Shown piece by piece: positions 53,071-62,660 of a DNA stretch of 64,000 nucleotides. Below the pieces are notes generated by a model, which ran no database searches, was not told the DNA's origin, and saw only the letters and a list, made by a program, of their open reading frames with translations. The position numbers and the translations under genes were made by a program. Position 1 is the first letter of the stretch. Every line of letters starts with the position of its first letter. Origin of the DNA: CBDVBD01 sp965372135 (GTDB taxonomy: Bacteria > Electryoneota > RPQS01 > CBDVBD01); NCBI GenBank assembly GCA_965372135.1, contig CBDVBD010000001.1:1-64000 (forward strand). Direction: 5' to 3'.

Positions 53071-55473
53071 ATGCTGAGAAACTATCTGAAAATTGCTTTT
53101 CGCAATATCTTAAGGCACAAAACCTATTCCTTTATTAATGTTGCAGGTTTAGCCATCGGAATGGCGTGTTGCATCCTGATCCTGCTCTGGGTGAACCACG
53201 AACTGAGCTACGACAAGTTCCACGAAAATGCAAACCGAATTTACCGCCTTTGCCTGGATACCAATATCGGCGGCAGCGAGCTGCAGGCACCCGTGAGCTG
53301 CGCACCGGCACCCCTCGTGATGGTGCAAGAATTCCCGGAAGTCGAAGATGCGGTACGAGTGCAACCCTTAGGAAAAGTCCTGGTAGAGACCGGATCCAAA
53401 AAGTTCTATGAGGAATATATCTTCTACTCTGATAATTCAGTGTTCAACGTGTTTAGCTTCCCGTTATTGCAGGGCGATCCCCAGTCAGCGCTGGTCACAG
53501 CTTACTCAATCGTGCTGACTGAAACCATGGCGGCGAAGTATTTCGGAGATGAAAATCCTATCGGTAAGACCTTAACAATCAACAACGAAAATGAGTTCAC
53601 CATCACTGGAATAATGCAAGATGTTCCATACAATTCGCACTTGAATTTCAATATGTTATGTTCTTTTGAGACATTATATGCCGAGAACAGAGAGTATCTG
53701 GAAATATGGCTTGAGTTCTCCTATTGGAGTTATCTGTTGCTGGCAGAAAACACTAATATCTTAGCGCTGGAGCAGAAATTTCCCGAATTAATAGACCAGA
53801 ATATGGGTGACGAACTGGGAAAAATCGGAGGAACTTTAGATTTTTTTCTACAACCTCTCACTGATATCTATTTATATTCAAAAATGGATTACGAAATTTC
53901 TACTCTGGGAGATATTACAAATGTTTACCTCTTCGCCGGTATCGCTCTGTTTGTCCTGCTAATCGCTTGTTTCAATTTCATAAATCTATCCACTGCCCGA
54001 TCGGCAATTCGTGCACGGGAAGTCGGAATACGAAAAACCTTTGGCGCAGTTCGTGGCAAACTAATCGCACAGTTCCTGGGCGAATCTATTATCTATAGCT
54101 TGCTGTCCTTGATAATAGCCGTCATCCTGTTGGAAATGTTCGTACCGGTATTCAACTCCATGACCGAAGGAAAGCTGGATGTCAATCTATTCCAAACACC
54201 ATGGCTGATCCCGGGATTGTTGGGGCTGGCAGTTTTGGTGGGATTGATCGCCGGTAGTTACCCTGCGTTCTTTTTGTCTTCCTTCAAGCCGGTTAAGGTG
54301 TTCAAAGGAAATCTGAAATTGGGTGCTGCAAATTCCCGGTTCCGAAGCATTTTAGTGGTATCTCAATTCGTGATTTCCATCGTTCTGATCATCGGCACAA
54401 TAACCATATATCAACAATTACGGTACATGAAAACTAAGAAACTGGGCTTCAATAAAGAACAGGTTCTTGTAATCCCCACTGTCAGTGATGTAGAGGATCA
54501 GTCCAAATCCGCCCTAAAACACGAATTGGCGAGCGTGAATGGAGTAGTGAACGTTGCTCTGACCAGCTTCATCCCTGGTGAATTCACCAGTAAAAGCGTA
54601 TTTATTCCGGAGGATTTTTCCGAAGATCAAACTCAGATGATCGCCCATTTCTATGCCGATGAAAATTTTCTACCAGTATTGGGTGTGGAAATGCATGCTG
54701 GACGGAATTTCTCTCTCGAATTCGCCACTGATACCGCGGAAGCGATAATCATTAACCAAACCGCTGTCCGGAAATTTGGCTGGGACGATCCGGTAGGGAA
54801 GACTATAAAAACTCCGGATATTGAAAATGGGGAAATTATTTGGAAACCCAATACCGTCATCGGTGTGGTGAAGGATTTTCATCTCACATCCTTGCACAAA
54901 GAAATCGAACCCCTAATCATCCGCAATATCTGTGATGCCAGCATGATGTGCCTGCGTGTTTCCACCGACCAAATCCAACACACATTGGATCTCCTGCAAG
55001 GTAAGTGGAACGACATTTTCCCGCAGCAACCCTTTGATTACTATTTCCTCGATGAATCTTATGACAACCTGTACCGTGCCGAGCAGAGGTTGGGCGATAT
55101 AGCGTTATCCTTTTGTCTGCTGGCAATTTTCGTAGGCTGCCTTGGATTATTCGGGTTGTCTGCGTTTACCGCCGAACAGCGCACCAAGGAAATTGGTATT
55201 CGGAAAGTGTTGGGCGCTTCTGTGTCAGGCATGGTCTTAATGTTATCGAAGGAATTCACTAAATGGGTGGTGATAGCCAATGTTATTGCCTTTCCCATAG
55301 CCTATTTCGTGATGCGCCACTGGTTAGAGAATTTCGCATATCGCATCGATGTAGGTTGGACTACGTTCGCGTTGGCTGCGATTCTGGCACTGATTATTGC
55401 CGTGATTACTGTCAGCTTCCAAGCTGTCAAAGCCGCGGTTGCTAATCCAATTAACTCCTTGCGATATGAGTAA
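53071..55473 (+). CDS. MacB/FtsX-type ABC permease, array member 6
   Basis: 800 residues, 31 bases after the lipoprotein. An upstream TTG at 53047 is in frame, but AGAGGGA at 53059-53065 and the family N-terminus MLRNYLKIAFRN fix the ATG at 53071. First box FINLSTARSAIRAREVGIRKTFGA; second KEIGIRKVLGASVSGMV. Periplasmic motifs GDENPIGKTL and WDDPVGKTI. Ends NPINSLRYE, with Asn-Ser replacing the usual Asp-Ala. Confidence 0.92.
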   Translation: MLRNYLKIAFRNILRHKTYSFINVAGLAIGMACCILILLWVNHELSYDKFHENANRIYRLCLDTNIGGSELQAPVSCAPAPLVMVQEFPEVEDAVRVQPLGKVLVETGSKKFYEEYIFYSDNSVFNVFSFPLLQGDPQSALVTAYSIVLTETMAAKYFGDENPIGKTLTINNENEFTITGIMQDVPYNSHLNFNMLCSFETLYAENREYLEIWLEFSYWSYLLLAENTNILALEQKFPELIDQNMGDELGKIGGTLDFFLQPLTDIYLYSKMDYEISTLGDITNVYLFAGIALFVLLIACFNFINLSTARSAIRAREVGIRKTFGAVRGKLIAQFLGESIIYSLLSLIIAVILLEMFVPVFNSMTEGKLDVNLFQTPWLIPGLLGLAVLVGLIAGSYPAFFLSSFKPVKVFKGNLKLGAANSRFRSILVVSQFVISIVLIIGTITIYQQLRYMKTKKLGFNKEQVLVIPTVSDVEDQSKSALKHELASVNGVVNVALTSFIPGEFTSKSVFIPEDFSEDQTQMIAHFYADENFLPVLGVEMHAGRNFSLEFATDTAEAIIINQTAVRKFGWDDPVGKTIKTPDIENGEIIWKPNTVIGVVKDFHLTSLHKEIEPLIIRNICDASMMCLRVSTDQIQHTLDLLQGKWNDIFPQQPFDYYFLDESYDNLYRAEQRLGDIALSFCLLAIFVGCLGLFGLSAFTAEQRTKEIGIRKVLGASVSGMVLMLSKEFTKWVVIANVIAFPIAYFVMRHWLENFAYRIDVGWTTFALAAILALIIAVITVSFQAVKAAVANPINSLRYE

Positions 55474-55484
55474 TAGGGAGAAAA

Positions 55485-57821
55485 ATGTTTAAAAACTACC
55501 TAAAAATCGCGATTCGAAACATTGTCAAAAGCAAATTCTATTCCGTGATTAACGTGGTAGGGCTCGCCATTGGAATGGCGTGCTGTATCCTGATTTTGTT
55601 GTGGATACAAGATGAAGTGAGCTATGACAAATTCCACGAAAACAGCAATCGTATCTACAGAATTGTCTTAAATGATTATATCGGTTCACCGCCACCGTTG
55701 GCACCTTTAATCGAGCGGGAGATACCGGAAATCACCAAGACCGCCAGAATCGATGTCTATACCAAAGCCTCCAGTTTTGTTTTCAGCTATGGGGATAAAT
55801 ACTTCAACGAAGATAGATTTTTTCTGGTGGATCCGGCGTTTTTCGAGATGTTTTCCTTTGATTTCATTACCCAGCAATCAGATGATGTGCTTAAGGACGC
55901 CAGTTCAATTGTGATCTCTGAATCCACTGCGAAGAAATATTTTCTGGAAGAAAATCCCATCGGAAAAGTATTAAATCTTGAAGGCAAGCGGGATTTTGTG
56001 GTGACCGGTGTATTTAGGGATATACCGAACAATTCTCACATGCAGTTTGACTTGGCGGGATCCTATCATCTACTCATCGAAAAAGATGGATCAAAATTGG
56101 AAGAACATTGGGGCGCATATAATTATCTGACCTATTTCATGACCGAACATCCGGTGGCTCCTCGGGTGTTACGGGATAAAATCGGTGAAGCTTTCACGCG
56201 TCATACTGAGAATACCAATAATCCTTTTTTCGTGCAAAGGTTAACCGACATCCACCTGAAATCTCATGTCACAGGTGAAATCAGCCCAAACGGCAGCATC
56301 ATAGATGTTTACATATTTGCTGCTATCGCGTTAATTGTACTGCTGATCGCATGTATAAACTACATGAATCTCGCCACGGCACGGTTTACAAAACGGACGA
56401 AAGAAATTGGGGTGCGCAAAGTGATAGGAGCCAGCCGGAATCAGTTGATTTGGCAATTCTTTGGTGAATCGGTTATCATGTCAATTATTGCTGTTTTATT
56501 GTCTGTCGCATTGGTAGAACTGGTTTTACCGATATTTAATCCCTTAGTGGATAAGCAGTTACATTTGAATTCGCTGCGAGTAGAAATGGCTGTGGGATTA
56601 ATTTTATTGGCGTTGTTGACTGGTCTGGTTGCTGGGAGTTACCCGGCATTTTTTCTATCCTCGCTGAAACCATCGAACATAATTAAAGGGAAAATCGATA
56701 CCGGTCGACGTGGTTCCCAGTTTCGAAAATCGATGGTTGTACTGCAATTTGCCTTGTCAATATTCTTCTTTTTGTTTGCGATTGTTATCAGTCAGCAGAT
56801 GACATTTTTGAAGACGGTGGATTTAGGATTCAACAGAGACCACATTGTTAATATCCCAATTGGAAAGGGAGTGAATGAACGACTTATCGCCTTGAAAAGT
56901 GAATTGATGAACATACCTGAAGTTCAAAATGTCTCCTATTCCAACTTTTCCAGTGGTTACAATCATTATCGTCAGAGCACCTGGTGGGAAGGACGACCGG
57001 AGGATGACTGGGATATGATGAGGTGGACCCCCGTGGATCAAGATTTTATCAAGACTTTTGATTTGGAAGTGATTAAGGGAAGTGACTTTTCTCAAGGAGA
57101 ACAACATCTAAATCAGTATGTGTTAAACGAATCTGCTGTAAAATATATTGGCTGGGATGATCCGATTGGCAAACAATTTCAGATCATCAGGAAAGGCGAA
57201 GTGGTTGGTGTGGTGAAGGATTTTAACTTCAAGTCGTTGCATGAACCGATTCAACCTGTTGCGTTGGTGGTTTTTCCGAAGCTTTTAACCCATATTTCAA
57301 TTCGGATCATTCCGCAAAACGTATCAGGAGCATTAGGAAAAATTGAAACAGTTTGGAAAGAATTGGTTCCTGATCGCCCTTTCGATTATTTCTTCTACGA
57401 TGAATCCTATGACGCCATGTACCATGCAGAGCAGAAGACCGGGAAAATTTTCCGCTATGCCGCCCTAACTGCGGTGATAATTTCCTGCCTTGGGTTATTC
57501 GGAATAGCATCCTATGCCTCGGCGCAGCGCACCAAGGAAATTGGTGTTCGGAAAGTCTTAGGCGCCACGGTGGCAAGCATTATCGGACTGATTTCCCGGG
57601 AGTTCGTAATTTTAGTGGTTATTGCCAATCTAATCACTTTCCCAATTGCCTATTACGCCATTGGTAAATGGCTTGAGAATTTCGCCTATCATATCGATGT
57701 CGGCGCAGGTGTATTCTTGCTGGTGGGGATTCTTGTTCTGGTTATCGCATTGCTTACCGTGGGGTTCCAGGCTGTCAGAGCAGCCGTCGCTAATCCAATA
57801 GATTCACTGAGATACGAATAA
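55485..57821 (+). CDS. MacB/FtsX-type ABC permease, array member 7
   Basis: 778 residues, the shortest intact copy, 11 bases after member 6 with AGGGAG before the ATG. The first periplasmic domain is shortened near its start (DYIGSPPPLAPLIEREIPEI). First box YMNLATARFTKRTKEIGVRKVIGA; second KEIGVRKVLGATVASII. Periplasmic motifs EENPIGKVL and WDDPIGKQF. Ends NPIDSLRYE. Confidence 0.92.
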   Translation: MFKNYLKIAIRNIVKSKFYSVINVVGLAIGMACCILILLWIQDEVSYDKFHENSNRIYRIVLNDYIGSPPPLAPLIEREIPEITKTARIDVYTKASSFVFSYGDKYFNEDRFFLVDPAFFEMFSFDFITQQSDDVLKDASSIVISESTAKKYFLEENPIGKVLNLEGKRDFVVTGVFRDIPNNSHMQFDLAGSYHLLIEKDGSKLEEHWGAYNYLTYFMTEHPVAPRVLRDKIGEAFTRHTENTNNPFFVQRLTDIHLKSHVTGEISPNGSIIDVYIFAAIALIVLLIACINYMNLATARFTKRTKEIGVRKVIGASRNQLIWQFFGESVIMSIIAVLLSVALVELVLPIFNPLVDKQLHLNSLRVEMAVGLILLALLTGLVAGSYPAFFLSSLKPSNIIKGKIDTGRRGSQFRKSMVVLQFALSIFFFLFAIVISQQMTFLKTVDLGFNRDHIVNIPIGKGVNERLIALKSELMNIPEVQNVSYSNFSSGYNHYRQSTWWEGRPEDDWDMMRWTPVDQDFIKTFDLEVIKGSDFSQGEQHLNQYVLNESAVKYIGWDDPIGKQFQIIRKGEVVGVVKDFNFKSLHEPIQPVALVVFPKLLTHISIRIIPQNVSGALGKIETVWKELVPDRPFDYFFYDESYDAMYHAEQKTGKIFRYAALTAVIISCLGLFGIASYASAQRTKEIGVRKVLGATVASIIGLISREFVILVVIANLITFPIAYYAIGKWLENFAYHIDVGAGVFLLVGILVLVIALLTVGFQAVRAAVANPIDSLRYE

Positions 57822-57845
57822 CTTTAACATGTTTTTGAGGATATC

Positions 57846-60230
57846 GTGATTAAAAACTATTTGAAAGTTACGGTTCGGAACCTGTTCAAGAACAAAGTGT
57901 ATTCTATCATCAACATCGTTGGCTTAGCCATTGGAATGTCGGGAAGTTTATTGATCTCCATGTATGTCGCGAATGAGATGAGCTACGAGAATTTTCATCA
58001 AAACCGCCATCGTATTTATCGGATCTCTCTCGGATTTGGAAACAGTGACGGGAAAATGAAAATGGCAGGAGTAATGCCTGCCTTGGGTCCCGCATTGCTC
58101 GAAACCATCCCCGAGGTGGAAAATGTTGTTAGATTCTATTCTGATCGTGGTGCAAGTATATCATACAATGAAATTACCAGTACCGAAAACCGGTGTATGT
58201 TTGCAGATCCCGCCATATTCGATATTTTTTCTTTCACCCTAAAAAGCGGCGACAAAAATTCTGTGTTGACGGAACCCTTAACGATGGTGTTAACGGAAAG
58301 GATGGCGCGAAAATATTTTGGGACCAGCGATCCTGTGGGACAAATTATGATGTACGATGATGAATACCCGATGCAGATCACTGGAGTTATGGAAGATGTC
58401 CCCGCAAATACTCACATAAAATTCGATGGGTTGATTTCCTATGCCTCCCTGGAAACAATGCAACGAAGCGTGCAATCACCCTGGAACAATTTCGGGAATT
58501 GCTTTACATACATCCTGATGCATGAAAATACCACACCGGTAGGATTGATGGAGCATATCAAGCAGCTTCTGAGTACAAATACATCCCAGCAGTTTGCTGA
58601 TATGTTCGATTTCTATGTGCTGCCGCTTAGTGAAATACATTTGTCATCCGGTTTCATGGGTGATTTGGAAGCCGCGGGAAATCGGTCATTTATCATCCTT
58701 TTTTCCGTGGTGTCGGTTCTGGTGTTGGTGATTGCTTGTTTCAACTTCATGAATTTATCCACCGCACGTTCCCTGAAACGGATGAAGGAAATTGGGGTAA
58801 GAAAAGTGCTTGGTGCCAATCGTCTGCAACTGATGAAGCAGTTCTTAACCGAATCGATGTTAATCGCCATCGCATCGATCTTACTTGGTTTAGTATTATT
58901 TGAATTGTTCTATCCTACTCTGAATTCATTCATAGGAAGTACCTTGGATGTTGAACACCAGAACTATGGATATTTATTCTTGTTCATCCCAGTGATACTG
59001 ATTGTAGTTGGATTGATTGCCGGCAGTTATCCAGCCCTGCATTATTCTCGTAATTCATCCATCGATTGTCTAAGAACCGATACGATGATACATTCCGGAA
59101 AATCGTTTTCACGGCGGTTTCTGGTGGTGGCGCAATTTGTGATTTCCATCGTTCTAATCGCCGTGACTGTCACCGTGTTTCAGCAACTTCGATACATGAT
59201 CGATGCGGATCTCGGTTTCGATAAAGACAATGTGGTGTTGATATATATCCCCTGGGACCAGAAAGAAGGCAATCAAAAATATTCCGTCATCAAGGAGGAG
59301 CTCTTACAATATCCCAATATTAACAGTGTTTCCGGATTGTACGTCGTGCCGGGCATTAACAGCCGGGAGCGAAGAGGAGTACGTTTGGAAGGTACTGAAG
59401 AAGATCAATTTATCATGCTGCAAGCTGCATCGGTTGATCGTGGATTTATTGATGTGTTAGGATTAGAGTTACTGTCAGGCAGGGATTTTTCCGATGGCGA
59501 AACTTTCAGTATAATCTTGAACGAAGCAGCAGTGACTAATTTGAACATCCAAAATCCCATCGGGAAAACTCTGGGTGTGTCAAGGGAAGATGGCATGGAA
59601 GACGCCACCATTATCGGAGTAGTCAAGGACTTTCACCTGTATTCCAAACAGGAGGATATCGAACCTCTGATGATGTATATTAATCCGGAATATTACAATA
59701 TGATTGGGGTTCGAATCGAGCCTAACGATGCTGCATCTACACTCGCCTACATGGAGGACAAATGGAAGCAAATCGATCCCGAATCTTCCTTTCAATACTC
59801 ATTTTTGGATGAAACGTACCAAAAACTATATCGTTCCGAAGAGAGAATCGGACAGCTATTCACTGTGTTTTCCTTGTTGGCAATCCTGATTGCTTCTCTG
59901 GGCTTGTTTGGTCTGGCTTCCTTCATGACGGAACGTCGCACCAAGGAAATCGGTATTCGAAAAGTCCTGGGTGCTACCATATCCAATATCATTGCCATGA
60001 TATCACGGGAATTTGTGGTTTTGGTGGTCATTTCCGGCATCATTGCGATTCCCATTGCTTATTATTTTATGAATAAGTGGCTGGATAATTTCGCATATCA
60101 TATCACAATTAGTGTTGGCGTGTTCCTGCTGGCGACGATTTTGGCACTGTGTATCGCATTATTGACTGTTAGTTTTCAGGCAATGAAAGCCGCATTGGCA
60201 AATCCGGTGAAATCATTGAGGTACGAGTAA
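57846..60230 (+). CDS. MacB/FtsX-type ABC permease, array member 8 (GTG start)
   Basis: 794 residues, 24 bases after member 7. GAGGA at 57837-57841 precedes a GTG start that gives the family N-terminus MIKNYLKVTVRN. First box FMNLSTARSLKRMKEIGVRKVLGA; second KEIGIRKVLGATISNII. TM1 is modified (GMSGSLLISMYV instead of GMACCILILL), so the paired cysteines common in other copies are absent. Ends NPVKSLRYE. Confidence 0.92.
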   Translation: MIKNYLKVTVRNLFKNKVYSIINIVGLAIGMSGSLLISMYVANEMSYENFHQNRHRIYRISLGFGNSDGKMKMAGVMPALGPALLETIPEVENVVRFYSDRGASISYNEITSTENRCMFADPAIFDIFSFTLKSGDKNSVLTEPLTMVLTERMARKYFGTSDPVGQIMMYDDEYPMQITGVMEDVPANTHIKFDGLISYASLETMQRSVQSPWNNFGNCFTYILMHENTTPVGLMEHIKQLLSTNTSQQFADMFDFYVLPLSEIHLSSGFMGDLEAAGNRSFIILFSVVSVLVLVIACFNFMNLSTARSLKRMKEIGVRKVLGANRLQLMKQFLTESMLIAIASILLGLVLFELFYPTLNSFIGSTLDVEHQNYGYLFLFIPVILIVVGLIAGSYPALHYSRNSSIDCLRTDTMIHSGKSFSRRFLVVAQFVISIVLIAVTVTVFQQLRYMIDADLGFDKDNVVLIYIPWDQKEGNQKYSVIKEELLQYPNINSVSGLYVVPGINSRERRGVRLEGTEEDQFIMLQAASVDRGFIDVLGLELLSGRDFSDGETFSIILNEAAVTNLNIQNPIGKTLGVSREDGMEDATIIGVVKDFHLYSKQEDIEPLMMYINPEYYNMIGVRIEPNDAASTLAYMEDKWKQIDPESSFQYSFLDETYQKLYRSEERIGQLFTVFSLLAILIASLGLFGLASFMTERRTKEIGIRKVLGATISNIIAMISREFVVLVVISGIIAIPIAYYFMNKWLDNFAYHITISVGVFLLATILALCIALLTVSFQAMKAALANPVKSLRYE

Positions 60231-60248
60231 AGGTATAAGGAGTCGAGC

Positions 60249-62624
60249 GTGTTTAAGAATTATTTGATTATTGCCTATCGTAATTTGGTTCGTAACAAGC
60301 TGTATTCCATTATCAGTATTGCTGGATTGGCGATTGGATTGGCAGGCTGTCTGCTGATTATCGGTTTTGTCAATCACGAACTTAACTTTGAGAACTTCCA
60401 CCAGAACAAAGATCGCATCTTCCGTGTCGCTGGGATCTTCTCAGTCGGAAATGCCAGCATACCGATGGCGAATATCCAGTCTTCACTCGGTCCAGCTTTG
60501 CAAGAGGAATTTCCGGAAGTGGAACAAATGGTCAGATTCCGGGCAAAACCCATTACCCGCATCACAATTGAAAACCGGGATATTGTCCTGGATGACAACA
60601 TGGTTGCTGCTGAACCAGCGCTGTTGAATATTTTTACTCTGCCCTTAAAAGAAGGAAATCCCCAAACCGCCTTAAACGCACCGTTTACCATCATTATTTC
60701 TGAAGAAATCAGTAATAAGTATTTCGGCAGCCAAAGCCCCATCGGGCAAACCTTGACCATCCAGGATGAAATGGAATTTGAAATCACCGGCGTGATGAAA
60801 AAACTTCCCACTAACACACAAATGCACAGTAACTTCATCTGTTCCTATTCCACCTTAGAAAAAATTGGGGAAGAAGTGAAATCTTGGTACAATATCTTAA
60901 CCGATTACACCTATGTATTGCTGCACGAAAACGTTGATCCGGCAACTGTTGAAGAGAAAATACCCGCCTTATTGGAAAAACACGCCGCTGATGAAGCGCC
61001 GAATTTCCAAGTCTTTCTGCAGCCGTTGGAACGAATATATCTCCACTCGAAGTTAAGTCATGAACTATCTCCCCGTGGAAACCTGAATATCATCTATCTC
61101 TTTTCCGGCATAGCGGCGGTAATCTTAATTATCGCCTGCATCAATTTCATCAACCTCGCCACCGCCAGAACCTCCCATCGAATGAAGGAAGTCGGAGTAC
61201 GCAAAGTCCTGGGCGCCTATCGCCACCAATTAATCAAACAGTTCCTCAGCGAATCCGTGCTTATCACCATTATTTCCATGCTGTTGGGAATAATCTTATT
61301 CGAACTCGCCTTACCGCATCTGACGACATTTTTAGGGCGTGATCTCACCATTAACATCTACCAAGACCCGGTAATTCTAACAGCAATTGCGGCAATGATT
61401 ATCGTAGTCGGTGTTCTTTCCGGTAGCTATCCGGCGTTGATAATCTCCAAATTCAACCCGTATGTGGTCTTGCGAGGCGGCATCACCAAACGAACCTCAA
61501 AATCAACCTTAAGACGGATTTTAGTGGTGGTACAGTTCACCATGGCAATCGTTCTGATCTGCTGTACATTGACCATCTTTAAACAAATTAACTATGCTTT
61601 AACAACAGATTTGGGTTTCGATAAAGAGGACATCCTGCTGCTAAATCTCGATGAAGAATTGACCGCGGAAAAGAGCCAGCTAATCAAAAGTGAAATCCTG
61701 CAGAAAACTAATGCTATCAATGCGTCTATTGTTGCCAACGCACCCGCGGGATTTGGAATTACACTCACCACCGTGATTCCGGAAAATAAACCGGACGAGG
61801 AAACTAAATTCATACACCTAAATAATGTTGATCAGGATTTCCTAAACACCTTTGGTATCGAACTGGTTAGCGGTCGGTTCTTTTCGGAGGAATACCCGTC
61901 GGAACTTACTAATGCGATCGTGATTAATGAAACCGCGGTCAAAGAATTCGAAATTGAAAACCCAATTGGATTCAAATTTATGCGAAGCGAGGATGAATAT
62001 ACGGTGATTGGCGTGATAAAAGATTACCACACCCAGACCCTGCATGATCGTATCCCCTCCTATGCACTATTCTATGCACCCCAATATCACCGCTTGCTGA
62101 CCGTGAAACTGCCTCCGGAGAATCAAGCGGAAATCATAGCCGATATCGAACAGGTGTGGAGTACCATCCTTCCCGAACATCCCTTTGAATACCAATTTCT
62201 GGAGGGCATGATTCGTGAATCCTATAAAGAAGATCAGAGAATCGGCACACTTTTCATCATGTTCTCCCTGCTGGCGATCTTCGTAGCATGCCTGGGATTG
62301 TTCGGTCTGGCAGCCTTTGCTGGTGAGCAGCGCACCAAGGAAATCGGTATTCGCAAAGTCCTGGGTGCTACCGTGTCGAACATCATTGGATTGCTGTCCA
62401 AAGAATTTCTGTTTTTAGTTGCGATTGCGAATGTTATCGCAATCCCGATTGCTTTTTATGTCATGAGTAAATGGCTGGAAAATTTTGCATATCGTACGGA
62501 AATTAGCTGGGTGATCTTTTTCTTAGCAGCATTCTTGGCGTTGATGATTGCCTTGATAGCCATAAGCTTCCAAGCTGTCAAAGCAGCTGTTACTAATCCA
62601 ATTGAATCTTTGAGATATGAATAG
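60249..62624 (+). CDS. MacB/FtsX-type ABC permease, array member 9 (GTG start)
   Basis: 791 residues, 18 bases after member 8. AAGGAG at 60237-60242 precedes a GTG start (MFKNYLIIAYRN). First box FINLATARTSHRMKEVGVRKVLGA; second KEIGIRKVLGATVSNII. It resembles member 8 in the first periplasmic domain (MANIQSSLGPALQEEFPEVE compared with MAGVMPALGPALLETIPEVE), suggesting a recent tandem duplication. Ends NPIESLRYE. Confidence 0.92.
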   Translation: MFKNYLIIAYRNLVRNKLYSIISIAGLAIGLAGCLLIIGFVNHELNFENFHQNKDRIFRVAGIFSVGNASIPMANIQSSLGPALQEEFPEVEQMVRFRAKPITRITIENRDIVLDDNMVAAEPALLNIFTLPLKEGNPQTALNAPFTIIISEEISNKYFGSQSPIGQTLTIQDEMEFEITGVMKKLPTNTQMHSNFICSYSTLEKIGEEVKSWYNILTDYTYVLLHENVDPATVEEKIPALLEKHAADEAPNFQVFLQPLERIYLHSKLSHELSPRGNLNIIYLFSGIAAVILIIACINFINLATARTSHRMKEVGVRKVLGAYRHQLIKQFLSESVLITIISMLLGIILFELALPHLTTFLGRDLTINIYQDPVILTAIAAMIIVVGVLSGSYPALIISKFNPYVVLRGGITKRTSKSTLRRILVVVQFTMAIVLICCTLTIFKQINYALTTDLGFDKEDILLLNLDEELTAEKSQLIKSEILQKTNAINASIVANAPAGFGITLTTVIPENKPDEETKFIHLNNVDQDFLNTFGIELVSGRFFSEEYPSELTNAIVINETAVKEFEIENPIGFKFMRSEDEYTVIGVIKDYHTQTLHDRIPSYALFYAPQYHRLLTVKLPPENQAEIIADIEQVWSTILPEHPFEYQFLEGMIRESYKEDQRIGTLFIMFSLLAIFVACLGLFGLAAFAGEQRTKEIGIRKVLGATVSNIIGLLSKEFLFLVAIANVIAIPIAFYVMSKWLENFAYRTEISWVIFFLAAFLALMIALIAISFQAVKAAVTNPIESLRYE

Positions 62625-62660
62625 TCTCGAACATTGGGGATAAAATTCTAAGGTTTAACC

